Shown here: positions 43,251 to 51,299 of the stretch, piece by piece
How the letters are laid out: each line of letters starts with the position of its first letter
Position numbering within the stretch: position 1 is the stretch's first letter
Assembly (NCBI GenBank): GCA_944328495.1
Contig: CALVHR010000006.1
Span: 1 to 64,000, forward strand
Direction: 5' to 3'
DNA from: an uncultured Clostridia bacterium
GTDB lineage: Bacteria; Bacillota; Clostridia; Christensenellales; Borkfalkiaceae
DNA length: 64,000 bases
Notes under the pieces: model-generated
What the model saw: only the letters and a program-made list of their open reading frames with translations
What the model was told of the DNA's origin: nothing
Database searches by the model: none
Program-made: the position numbers and the translations under genes

Positions 43251-44555
43251 ATGAAAAATAAGTTGTATATAATATCGGTCGATGCGTTGGAGTCACAGGA
43301 TATTGAAATTTTAAAGACATTGCCTAATTTTTCCTATATTATGGAGAACGGGGCGGTAGTAACGGGGGTAAGGGAGGTATATCCTACACTTACCAACGTA
43401 AACCATGTAAGCATAATAACGGGAGCAACGCCTGCTGTACACGGCGTATTTCATAACCAGCATCCCTATGCGCCCAATGCGGACAGTAACTGGAACGTTA
43501 TCGGATTTAATTGGATGTGGGAAAGCAGTAACATTCGCTGTGAAACCCTCATTGATGCGGCAAAAAAGGCAGGGCTTAAGACCTGTTGTTGTACGTGGCC
43601 GTCTATGGGCGGAACGGGCGGAAATGTAGCGGAATGGAATGTGGCGGAAATCTGGCCCCATCTCTTTCCCAGCGTACGTGAAAGCTATGCGGCAAGCTGT
43701 ACGCCCAATGCAATGGAACGCTATTATGATAAGTATGTTGCGCCTTTTGACTTTTCCAAGTCTATTGACGTCGACCCTTTCAATGTGGAAATCGTCTGCG
43801 ATATGATTGAAAATCTCAATCCTGACTTGTTGTTGCATCATATAATTACCCTTGATGCGGTAAGACATAAGAACGGCAATAACAGCGAAAAGGTCAGGCT
43901 TGCCCTTGCCCGTGCCGATGGTTTCATAGGAAAGATCATAGAGGCATCAAAGCGCGCGGGAACATTTGAGGAAACAAATTTTGCCATCGTCGGCGACCAT
44001 GGGCAGATCTGCGTAAAAGAACAGTTCAACATCAATGTCGAACTCAATAAGCGCGGCATACTCGGGCAGAAAGACGGTCTGATTACCGATTATACGGCAT
44101 ACTCGTTTTCCTGCGGTTTCTCGGGGCTTATCATAATGAAAGATGGCGCAACCGAGGAGGATAAAAATCGTGTATACAGGGCGCTTGTCGATATAGCGAA
44201 TGAATATCCCGACAAGATTGAAAGGATATTTACGCAGGAGGAGGCGGCAGAAGAAGGTCTTGCCGGTCCGTTTGCATTCGTGGTGGAAACCGTGGAGGGC
44301 GTATCGCTCGGCAATGCTCTTTCAGGAGAAACAGTCATATCTGTAAATTCTCCCGATTATCATTATTATAAGTCAAATCACGGCTATCACCCTTCAAAAG
44401 GACCTAAAACGCTGTTCATTGCCTGCGGTCCGAATATACGTCAGGGGGCGCGCGTAAACGGCGTCAGTATAATGCAGGAATGTCCTACGTTTGCTGAAAT
44501 TTTAGGGGTAACCGTCAAAGAGGCAAAGCTGCCGCCGATTGATATATTAAAGTGA
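43251..44555 (+). CDS. Type I phosphodiesterase / alkaline-phosphatase-superfamily protein
   Basis: This 434-residue protein has the nucleotide-pyrophosphatase/phosphodiesterase fold. The first metal aspartate is in IISVDALES (Asp11), the nucleophile loop is YPTLTNVNH (44-52), and further ligands lie in GDHGQ and NHGYHPSKGP. It has no signal peptide, so it should act in the cytosol on imported phosphodiesters or nucleotide-like substrates. CGGAGGGG lies 20 bases before the ATG, further than usual, so the true start may be earlier with a rare codon. It ends the operon. Confidence 0.9.
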   Translation: MKNKLYIISVDALESQDIEILKTLPNFSYIMENGAVVTGVREVYPTLTNVNHVSIITGATPAVHGVFHNQHPYAPNADSNWNVIGFNWMWESSNIRCETLIDAAKKAGLKTCCCTWPSMGGTGGNVAEWNVAEIWPHLFPSVRESYAASCTPNAMERYYDKYVAPFDFSKSIDVDPFNVEIVCDMIENLNPDLLLHHIITLDAVRHKNGNNSEKVRLALARADGFIGKIIEASKRAGTFEETNFAIVGDHGQICVKEQFNINVELNKRGILGQKDGLITDYTAYSFSCGFSGLIIMKDGATEEDKNRVYRALVDIANEYPDKIERIFTQEEAAEEGLAGPFAFVVETVEGVSLGNALSGETVISVNSPDYHYYKSNHGYHPSKGPKTLFIACGPNIRQGARVNGVSIMQECPTFAEILGVTVKEAKLPPIDILK

Positions 44556-44680
44556 GGATATGTGTTGGTTCGTCCTCTGTAATTATATGTAAAATTGATG
44601 TAACAGCAGTAGGTCGCTTATATGCTCATCTTTATATATAAAACGGCATACTATGGTTAAAAATTGTTTTATTAAGTGAT

Positions 44681-44720
44681 ATAATAACGGGCAGGCAATA
44701 TCTTGTCTGCCCGTTATTAT
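44681..44720. terminator. Bidirectional terminator between importer operon and RloB gene
   Basis: A 14-bp perfect stem (44681-44694 with 44707-44720) with a 12-base loop, AT-rich at both outer ends, between convergent genes. Confidence 0.85.
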
Positions 44721-44722
44721 AC

Positions 44723-45340
44723 TTAGTGCGATAATTGCAAAGCTTCAATGAGCTTAAAAATGTTTGTGCTTGAGTTCCATTCCCATATAGAGAAATCAGC
44801 ATTTTCTCCGTGAGTTTCCCTGAACTGTTTTACTTTTTTCTGAAACACGATTTTAGCATTTGTAGTTGCTTCTTTGTATTTTGGAATAAAAATCTTCTTC
44901 AATACAGCGTCGTCCGATTTTTTGTACTCAAATGCATAGCCTTCCTGTTTAAGTAATTTTGTCAGTATTTCGGCGTGGTCTTTTGTTTCAAGATGTTTTT
45001 CGCATTGTTGAAAATGAGAAATCAGCCATACTTCAAAAGCCATATTAGAATAAGCTATTTTTACGCCTATCTTTTTTGCTTTATTTAACGCGGGAAGCAA
45101 TCGCTTGTCTTTATATGTATAATCAATATCAAATACACACCAAATCTGATTGGCTGACGGCAACAGCTTTTCGGCATTGTCTACCAAGCCTATCGGATCG
45201 GCATTGACAAATTTGACTTCTACATCGTAAATGCTTTTGCGTGATTTCAGGAGGTTGAAATAGTTAGTTTCAGACTGTTCACCGTTGGTTAGAATTATAA
45301 ACTTATCCCTTGTCTGTCTTATGTTTGATTTTCTTGCCAT
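44723..45340 (-). CDS. RloB-like protein (TOPRIM-type nuclease candidate)
   Basis: This 205-residue protein matches the RloB family, which lies with AAA ATPases in defence islands. Two acidic motifs fit a TOPRIM-like active site: TNGEQSET (Glu21, Glu24) and VFDIDY (Asp71, Asp73). It starts 9 bases after the ATPase stop on the same strand. By analogy with PARIS and OLD-type pairs, the ATPase may sense infection and release or activate this nuclease. RNA or DNA as the target is not known. Confidence 0.85.
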   Translation of the reverse strand: MARKSNIRQTRDKFIILTNGEQSETNYFNLLKSRKSIYDVEVKFVNADPIGLVDNAEKLLPSANQIWCVFDIDYTYKDKRLLPALNKAKKIGVKIAYSNMAFEVWLISHFQQCEKHLETKDHAEILTKLLKQEGYAFEYKKSDDAVLKKIFIPKYKEATTNAKIVFQKKVKQFRETHGENADFSIWEWNSSTNIFKLIEALQLSH

Positions 45341-45349
45341 TGTTGTACC

Positions 45350-46648
45350 TCAACCTTCATTCCTTATGTCGGGAAGTTTTGTATAGAAGCCGGCAAGATA
45401 TTTTTTACTGAACAAATCGCTCTTCCGCACATTTTTATAATCCGAAAGAGATGAAAGCATGCTTATGCCGTAAGCGTTTTTACTTGTGAAGTAAATCTGG
45501 TCACGGCGCAGGCCTTCATCCATAAGCATTATGTTGTGTGCTGTACATATAAGTTGTGCGTTTTTAGGGTTAGAATCGATTGAGTTGAACAGCTTGATTA
45601 TATAGTCGGTTACAAGAAAATGAAGCCTCGAATCTATTTCATCGATAAGAAGTACATACCCGTTATCAAGAGCGGCAAGAATCCAACCCAGGTAGAGCAA
45701 CATTCTTTCTGTACCTTCGGAGTGGAAACCGCGGTTTTTAAAGAGCATAATACTTTTCTGCCCTTTTATTTTACCTTTTTCGTCATACACATCGAAAGTG
45801 GTATCCGCATCTATATTATAAAGGTCGGTGGCTTCCTGTTTTAACTCTCCGACGGATGCGGGGTTGGTTTGCATCTGAGTGTTAAAACGCAAAATATCAT
45901 TAATATCGTTCATATTGGCTACTTTGTCTTTTACTATCTTAATATCCTTTATGCCAATATCTGCAAGTTTAAGTATTCGTAAGGCCTCTTTACGATATTT
46001 TCCGTTATTCACTGTATAAATGTCCAGACTGTTTGCGTTGTTGCTGAATACAATCATTAAGTTTCTGAACCAAGTCATTACATCTGTAATATAAGGAGCT
46101 ATATCCAAATGGAAATTATTGGCTACGGAAATAAATAACGTGGTGGGTGAAATATTTATAAGGTTCGTCGCCTGCTTATTTAATCCCGTTATCTCTAACG
46201 TTTTTCCTTCGCGCTTGAAAACGGACGTAAGACGCTCTGTTCTGCGGTCCAGCCATTCTCTATTTATGGTACCGTGTAAAATGGTAAAGCCGTATCGATA
46301 GAATGTATTATTCTGAATTATCTCAACTTCAAACAGACTTTCTTCGCTGTCAGCATTTTGTCTGAAAGCAAAAGGTTCGTTAGCTTGCACAATCGGCCAA
46401 ACAGAAGCTGAGGAGCTGATTACATTACGCATATAGGTAAGAATTTTAAGCACATTAGACTTGCCTGATGCGTTGCTGCCGAAAATAACTGAAGACTTAA
46501 GCAGTTCATTTTCTCCTTTTGTCATCAATTTCTCGTCTACGCTAAATGTATTTATTTCGCGAAGTTCGTTGTCGCTTGTTGCCTCCATACTGAGAGTATT
46601 TTCATCAAGGAATGAGCGGCAATTTTTAAAGCGGAAATTTACTAACAT
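45350..46648 (-). CDS. RloA-like AAA ATPase of a two-gene defence module
   Basis: This 432-residue ABC/SMC-type ATPase has an N-terminal FRFKNCRSF opening, Walker A GSNASGKS (57-64), a long insert, an SEGTERMLLYLG signature region and Walker B YVLLIDEIDSRLH, followed by an H-loop region (LICTAHN). This is the AAA15/AAA21 layout of RloA and of AriA in PARIS systems. I prefer the ATG at 46648 with CGAGGT upstream; the frame opens at 46696. RloB follows. Defence function is inferred from family and from its place on a mobile island. Confidence 0.88.
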   Translation of the reverse strand: MLVNFRFKNCRSFLDENTLSMEATSDNELREINTFSVDEKLMTKGENELLKSSVIFGSNASGKSNVLKILTYMRNVISSSASVWPIVQANEPFAFRQNADSEESLFEVEIIQNNTFYRYGFTILHGTINREWLDRRTERLTSVFKREGKTLEITGLNKQATNLINISPTTLFISVANNFHLDIAPYITDVMTWFRNLMIVFSNNANSLDIYTVNNGKYRKEALRILKLADIGIKDIKIVKDKVANMNDINDILRFNTQMQTNPASVGELKQEATDLYNIDADTTFDVYDEKGKIKGQKSIMLFKNRGFHSEGTERMLLYLGWILAALDNGYVLLIDEIDSRLHFLVTDYIIKLFNSIDSNPKNAQLICTAHNIMLMDEGLRRDQIYFTSKNAYGISMLSSLSDYKNVRKSDLFSKKYLAGFYTKLPDIRNEG

Positions 46649-47160
46649 AATATACCTCGTTACTACTATAGATTTATTGTAATACATTATACGCAAAAAA
46701 TCAATAGCTTAAACACTAAATTTGCAAAAATAATACAAATTTATATATTAAGCTTATTTAAATATTTAGAAGGCACCAACGATATAGGTTTTATTTCGTG
46801 TCATTATCCCGCTAAATGACATAAAATATATTTACATCTAATATTACAAGTCAAGAAATTAAATTAGATGCGGGTACTAAAGCCTGATACCCGATTTTTT
46901 TGTGAATTTGAAAAATGTAAATTATGATGATAAGTTTATCTTTGGCAGATATAATAAAAATTCCATGGGACTGAGGAGGGTAGTTTAGTCAAAATCTATA
47001 TGATTTACTGTTAAAATCCTTAACAATTATGACTTTTTTCGGAAGAATGGCTGCGCTATATATTGTGGACTTTTGGGGACAATAAGAATTAACCACTACA
47101 TATTGTGGTTAGTCGTTGTGTTTTATGGGGTATATTGTGTATTACGGAAAGTGCAACAGC
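46649..47160. other. AT-rich right end of the island, no gene
   Basis: These 512 bases have no credible gene. They hold a terminator-like hairpin at 46871-46901, one TTGGGGACAA copy at 47073-47082, and an inverted repeat TAACCAC/GTGGTTA near 47092-47113. The last two sit within 90 bases of the tRNA-Leu core and may be part of the integrase recognition region. Confidence 0.55.
46871..46901 (+). terminator. Orphan terminator hairpin
   Basis: A 6-bp stem CGGGTA/TACCCG (46871-46876 with 46888-46893) followed by a T7 tract. No rightward gene precedes it, so a short untranslated RNA from the RloA upstream region is possible. Confidence 0.5.
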
Positions 47161-47215
47161 CTTAAAATCCCTCGGGAGCGATCCCGTATCGGTTCAAATC
47201 CGATTACTCGCACCA
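47161..47215 (+). pseudogene. 3' fragment of a tRNA-Leu (TAA), right edge of the island
   Basis: From CTTAAAA on, the sequence is the 3' half of a tRNA-Leu: anticodon loop, long variable arm (CTCGGGAGCGATCCCG), T-arm GGTTCAAATCC, acceptor TACTCGC, and CCA at 47213-47215. There is no matching 5' half (it would need GCGAGTA). The first 14 bases equal those at 28852-28865. Breaks at the anticodon loop are typical of tyrosine integrase insertion. Confidence 0.88.
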
Positions 47216-47249
47216 AACAAAAAGGGAGCCATAGGGCTCCCTTTTTGTT
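47216..47249 (+). terminator. Terminator after the tRNA-Leu fragment
   Basis: A 15-bp perfect stem (47216-47230 with 47235-47249) with loop ATAG and a T-run, directly after CCA. It shows that this tRNA gene was once functional here. Confidence 0.9.
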
Positions 47250-47355
47250 TGGTGTGTGAATTGTTAGAGATAGAGAGATCGCTCCCGAAGCAGGCGGATT
47301 TCGTGCCGATAAGATCGTTTTATCGGAAAGAACCTTGAAGAACAGCAAAAAATTG

Positions 47356-47384
47356 TTGATTTCTATTGTTGATTGATTTATAAT
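47356..47384 (+). promoter_or_regulatory. Promoter upstream of the PIG-L deacetylase gene
   Basis: TTGATT (47356-47361), 17 bases and TATAAT (47379-47384). The rest of 47250-47670 has no gene; a small hairpin GTCCCG/CGGGAC lies at 47453-47473 in a leader of about 280 bases. Confidence 0.6.
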
Positions 47385-47670
47385 GTATGTATATTTATAA
47401 TGCTAATAGCGCTGTTAGAATGAGAGATGCTTCCGGCGGACAGCAAGACTTCCGTCCCGCAATCGGTACGGGACTAAAAATTCTGACTTCTCTATCAATT
47501 TGTCGCGGCGATCGATTTTTCCACAGTCAAAATCAGTGTCGGACTGTACAATCTTTAAGGCAGAGAAATCGCTGTTCTCGACCTATCGATGCTGAGTTTA
47601 TCTCGGAAGAGGTCTTCGCCGTGAGGTATAAACCCAAAATGAAGCAAAACCAAAACGCAGGAGTAATATG

Positions 47671-48522
47671 ATGCAGGAAAACGAAAAAGCAGTTTTGTTT
47701 ATCCCTGACGGAGCAGAAAAAACGGAGGCATTTTCCCGTACGACACATCTGTGCGTATCTGCTCATCAGGATGATATTGAATTTATGGCGTACGCGCCCA
47801 TAGCCGAGTGCTTCGGCAGGTGTGACAAATGGTTTGCCGGCGTCGTCGTGACGGACGGTGCCGGAAGTCCTCGCAGCGGATTGTATGCCGATTACACCGA
47901 CGAAGATATGAAGGCCGTTCGCATTGAAGAGCAGAAGAAGGCAGCTTTTGTCGGCGAATACAGTTTTCAACTGCTTCTCGGCCATCCTTCCAAACAGGTG
48001 AAAGATCGTTCGGACAGCTCGATCGTCAGGGAACTTGCCGATATTTTGCGGGCGGCACATCCGCGCTACGTATACACACACAATCTTGCGGACAAGCATG
48101 ATACGCACATTGCCACGGCATTGCGTGTGATAGCGGCACTGCGCATGCTTTCTCCCGAAGAGAGGCCCGAAAAGGTGTATGGCTGTGAAGTATGGCGGGA
48201 TCTCGACTGGATGTGTGACGAAGAAAAGGTTTTTCTCGACTGCGGTGCTCATCCGAATATTGCGCGCTGCCTTTCGGGCGTGTTTGACAGTCAGATCGTC
48301 GGAGGCAAGCGTTATGAACTTGCGGCAGAGGGCCGCAGGCTTGCGAACGCGACGTTTTCGGCAAGCCATGCGTGCGATACATACAGCGCGCTCAATTACG
48401 CAATGGATCTGACGCCTCTCATGGAGCAGGACACCGATATAACGGCGTACATTACCGGATATATTGACCGTTTTCGTGCAGCCGTGGCGGAAAAACTTGC
48501 AGAGTTTTCCCCGAAAGTGTAA
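47671..48522 (+). CDS. PIG-L/LmbE-family deacetylase
   Basis: This 283-residue protein has the zinc motif SAHQDDIEF (AHPDDxE with Gln for Pro) and a second ligand in HDTHIAT, as in GlcNAc-type de-N-acetylases. I chose the second ATG (47671), 7 bases after AGGAG, over 47668. The following gene encodes an SIS-domain aminosugar isomerase/deaminase-like protein, so the two could deacetylate and then deaminate or isomerise an N-acetyl amino sugar. The substrate is inferred from context only. Confidence 0.87.
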   Translation: MQENEKAVLFIPDGAEKTEAFSRTTHLCVSAHQDDIEFMAYAPIAECFGRCDKWFAGVVVTDGAGSPRSGLYADYTDEDMKAVRIEEQKKAAFVGEYSFQLLLGHPSKQVKDRSDSSIVRELADILRAAHPRYVYTHNLADKHDTHIATALRVIAALRMLSPEERPEKVYGCEVWRDLDWMCDEEKVFLDCGAHPNIARCLSGVFDSQIVGGKRYELAAEGRRLANATFSASHACDTYSALNYAMDLTPLMEQDTDITAYITGYIDRFRAAVAEKLAEFSPKV

Positions 48523-48579
48523 GCGCCGCTATTCGGGCAAAGGCCAAGATTGATAAGATTTTTACGGAGAGGAAGAGCT

Positions 48580-49647
48580 ATGAACTATAAAAATACTTTA
48601 ATGTGGAAAGAGCTGAACGAAGGGCCTGTACTCTTGCATGATCTCGCATCGAAAAATGCGGAAACGCTTTCGGCGATCGCGTCGGCGGTAAAGGGTGCGG
48701 ATATCGACTGTATTTATACGGCGGCGCGCGGCACGAGCGATCATGCGATGCTTTGGTTTAAGTATCTTGTGGAGAGCACTGTCGGCATTCCTGTCGCGAG
48801 CGGTGCGCCCAGCACCGTGACGATGTATGGGGCCAAACTTCGTTTGGGGCGTGCGTTGGTCGTTGGGTGTTCGCAGAGCGGCAAAGCGGCGGACGTGCTG
48901 GAAATCGTGCGGCAGGGCAATGCTTGCGGGGCAGTTACCGTGGCGATCACTAACGACGTAACGAGTCCGCTTGCGCGCGAGGCGCGGTTCCATCTGTGCT
49001 GCTTTGCGGGAGAGGAGAAGAGCGTTGCCGCAACCAAAACGTTTACCTGTCAGCTTTTCTTGGCGGCGCTGCTCGCCAATTGCCTGGGCGGACCGAAAAT
49101 CAACGGCACGTTGAGTGAAAAACTGGTGCAGAGTCTGCCCGCCATTGACGCCGCGATCGATGGGATCGCCGGCTCGTTTATCGGCGCGGAGGATTGTTTT
49201 GTGCTTGCGCGCGGGCTGATGTCGGCCATAGCGTTCGAGTGCGGGTTGAAATTGCAGGAAACCTGTTATATCCGCGCCCGCGCATATCACAGTTCGGATT
49301 TTTATCATGGGCCTATGGCGATGATCGGCAAGGGCACGAAGGTGATCCTGTTTGCTTCTAAGTGCAGTCTTGTGCCCGGCACAGACAGCGTGCACCGTGC
49401 CGATTATGTACAATGTGCGCGGAAGATGGAAGAGTTGGGCGCGGATCTTTACATAATTACGGACGACGCGGATGCTTTCGCCGGCATCGCGGCACATGTT
49501 GCAGCCGTTCCCGGCGGCGCAAACGAGGCCGAGACGTCTTTTGCCCTTACGCTTGCGGCGCAGATGCTGGCTTGCAAAGTCAGCTGCGGCAGAGGACTTT
49601 CTCCCGATACGCCCCGCGCCCTGAAAAAGGTAACGGTCACGCGCTGA
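48580..49647 (+). CDS. SIS-domain aminosugar isomerase (GlmS/AgaS-like)
   Basis: This 355-residue protein has two SIS sugar-phosphate isomerase domains (about 25-175 and 190-345) with GCSQSGKAADVLE and the C-terminal Lys region (PDTPRALKKVTVTR) like the isomerase half of GlmS, but no glutaminase domain. The AARGTSDHA segment matches the first SIS phosphate loop. The ATG at 48580 has GGAGAGGAAG; the frame to 48550 has no signal. It lies 57 bases after the PIG-L gene. Amino sugar phosphate deamination or isomerisation is the likely reaction. Confidence 0.88.
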   Translation: MNYKNTLMWKELNEGPVLLHDLASKNAETLSAIASAVKGADIDCIYTAARGTSDHAMLWFKYLVESTVGIPVASGAPSTVTMYGAKLRLGRALVVGCSQSGKAADVLEIVRQGNACGAVTVAITNDVTSPLAREARFHLCCFAGEEKSVAATKTFTCQLFLAALLANCLGGPKINGTLSEKLVQSLPAIDAAIDGIAGSFIGAEDCFVLARGLMSAIAFECGLKLQETCYIRARAYHSSDFYHGPMAMIGKGTKVILFASKCSLVPGTDSVHRADYVQCARKMEELGADLYIITDDADAFAGIAAHVAAVPGGANEAETSFALTLAAQMLACKVSCGRGLSPDTPRALKKVTVTR

Positions 49648-49725
49648 CTGCGCGCCTGTTTTGAAGCGCGGAAACAGTTTGACGAATTTGTTTTCGGCAC
49701 CGCCCGAAAGGAATATAAAATATTT

Positions 49726-49753
49726 GCGTGCCCGTTCAGGTTTGCGGGCACGC
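49726..49753 (+). terminator. Terminator after the SIS gene
   Basis: A 9-bp stem (49726-49734 with 49745-49753), followed by TTTGTCGTTTTC. It ends the PIG-L/SIS operon. Confidence 0.7.
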
Positions 49754-49909
49754 TTTGTCGTTTTCTGAAACGATGCGCACATTTCGGTCAAAACATATAT
49801 GCAAAAGATGAGTCGCGTCCTAAAAAATGTGCAAATCGATAAACAAAAACCGAAAAAAAGAGTATACTAAAAGAGCGGAAGCGATACGATTTTGCAAGGA
49901 GGGTAAAGC

Positions 49910-50890
49910 ATGGCCGCACAATATACCCATCAGATCCTCGCCGAACGCATTTTGGAAGCTTTGCCCGAAAACGTGCGCGAGAGCATTGCCGACCCGAACG
50001 CTTATTTTATCGGCGCGCAGGGCGGCGACGTCTTTTACTTTCTGCGCGTATTGGACGGAAAGACCGAAAATCTCGGCAAATATATGCATAACGAGGAAAT
50101 ATGCGCGTTTTTCAATGCGCTTTGCCGCGGTGCAGCGGGCAACAAAACAGCAATGTCGTATGCGCTCGGCTACGTGACGCACTATGCGGTCGATATTGTG
50201 TTTCATCCTTTTGTGTACGGACAAACCGAATATCGGATCGAAAGGGAACCTTCCCGCCGCGTTCGCTGGCATGCGTATATAGAGAGTGACCTCGACTCAT
50301 ATTTTGTGCAAAAGTATGCGGGGATCCCCGTCAATGAATACGTGTATCCGATTCGGAAAAGGGATCTCGATGCGCGCGCTCTGTATGAGCTGATCCGCGG
50401 CGTCTGCCGCGACCGCGGCAGGAAAAATTTCTCCTATTCTTCTTTTTTGCGCTCTCTTTCGCGCTTTTACCTGTTTGAACGCTTGTTTCGGGACAGAAAA
50501 CTGCGCAAGCGCAAATTTCTGGACAAAGCGGAAAGATTGTTCCATGCGTCGCACACGCTGTCCGTCTTGTGCCGCCGCACGGACATTGACGAAAAATGTC
50601 TCAATGCGGAGGGCCGCGAATGGCATAATCCCAGCGAACCGACTTTTTTTTCGCGGGAAGATGCCGATCTTCTTTTTGCGCGCGCCGTCGCGGAGGGAGT
50701 GCGCCTTGTCGGCGAATTTTATATTTGCGCGCAGGCGGGCGCCGAATTGCCCGCTTCCGATTTCGGGAAAGGATTTTTATCGGGTACGGACGAGAATCAT
50801 CCGCTTGTTCGTCCGAAACGCCCGAAAAAGGGAGGGAAAAAGAGAAGATCGAAGGCTTTGCCCGCCATCGAGGATGCGGGCGGAAAGTAA
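49910..50890 (+). CDS. Zinc-dependent phospholipase-C-like protein
   Basis: This 326-residue protein matches the zinc-dependent phospholipase C fold: an N-terminal THQILAERIL, AQGGDVFYF (about 36-44), and ALGYVTHYAVDIVFHPFVYG (about 84-103) with the clustered His and Asp ligands of the trinuclear zinc site. It has no signal peptide, unlike secreted clostridial phospholipases, and ends in a long basic Lys/Arg-rich tail. Such cytosolic homologues are common in Clostridia, with unproven function. AAGGAGGGTAAAGC precedes the ATG. Confidence 0.85.
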   Translation: MAAQYTHQILAERILEALPENVRESIADPNAYFIGAQGGDVFYFLRVLDGKTENLGKYMHNEEICAFFNALCRGAAGNKTAMSYALGYVTHYAVDIVFHPFVYGQTEYRIEREPSRRVRWHAYIESDLDSYFVQKYAGIPVNEYVYPIRKRDLDARALYELIRGVCRDRGRKNFSYSSFLRSLSRFYLFERLFRDRKLRKRKFLDKAERLFHASHTLSVLCRRTDIDEKCLNAEGREWHNPSEPTFFSREDADLLFARAVAEGVRLVGEFYICAQAGAELPASDFGKGFLSGTDENHPLVRPKRPKKGGKKRRSKALPAIEDAGGK

Positions 50891-50950
50891 ATGGCACACA
50901 TCCTTGCGCCAAAGGCATTTATGCGGTATATTGGGAGCGGGAGGTGCGAA

Positions 50951-51160
50951 ATGCAGAGGTTTTACGATACCAACATGAAAATCGTCGGATATATTCTTTC
51001 GGGTGCGGCGAATCGGCAGACGGCATACGATTCGGACTTTCAGGCGTTGGGGTACTATTACCCGCACAGCGATAAGACGTACGACAAAAACATGACGCTC
51101 ATCGGCAGGGGGAATCAGCTGGCGTCCTTTTTCGGGAACGCCGCCCAAGAAGAAGCATGA
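50951..51160 (+). CDS. Tiny protein of three short YD-N-G repeats (beta-flower-like)
   Basis: This 69-residue protein consists of three short repeats: FYDTNMKIVGYIL, AYDSDFQALGYYY and TYDKNMTLIGRGN, each a Tyr-Asp turn followed by a strand and Gly. The pattern resembles the small 4-fold beta-flower proteins. The ATG at 50951 has GGGAGG upstream; the open frame begins at 50891. It lies 60 bases after the phospholipase-like gene and may be co-transcribed. The function is unknown. Confidence 0.72.
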   Translation: MQRFYDTNMKIVGYILSGAANRQTAYDSDFQALGYYYPHSDKTYDKNMTLIGRGNQLASFFGNAAQEEA

Positions 51161-51247
51161 TTGCGGCGTGTGCAAAATAAAAGAGACGTACGCAAGAAAA
51201 CCACAACAAATTCGGAGAGATCTTGTTTGAGTTTTCTTTCCGAATAA

Positions 51248-51290
51248 GCAAAAAGCCGCGGCGCGCAATTTGCGCGCCGCGGCTTTTTGC
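51248..51290. terminator. Bidirectional terminator
   Basis: A 20-bp perfect stem (51248-51267 with 51271-51290) with loop ATT and flanking A/T runs, between the small repeat gene and the convergent flavodiiron gene. Confidence 0.92.
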
Positions 51291-51299
51291 TGTTTTGAT

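Larger units (their letters stand above)
28852..47215. mobile_element. Integrated genomic island / mobilizable element next to tRNA-Leu
   Basis: The block is AT-richer than both flanks and lies between two tRNA-Leu anticodon-arm copies sharing a 14-bp identical core (28852-28865 and 47161-47174). Inside are a MobV relaxase, a serine recombinase, a broken tyrosine integrase, phage-type repressors, an ABC exporter, a Ugp-like operon and a RloAB pair. It may be a composite of more than one insertion. The acceptor halves of the flanking tRNA pieces do not match each other (CACAAGC against TACTCGC), so this is not a clean attL/attR pair; rearrangement or a chimeric assembly join remain possible. 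Confidence 0.6.

Noticed and set aside
47105..47348. Small open frames on both strands across the tRNA-Leu 3' fragment
   Set aside because: They translate the tRNA and its terminator; no ribosome binding site or conserved product.
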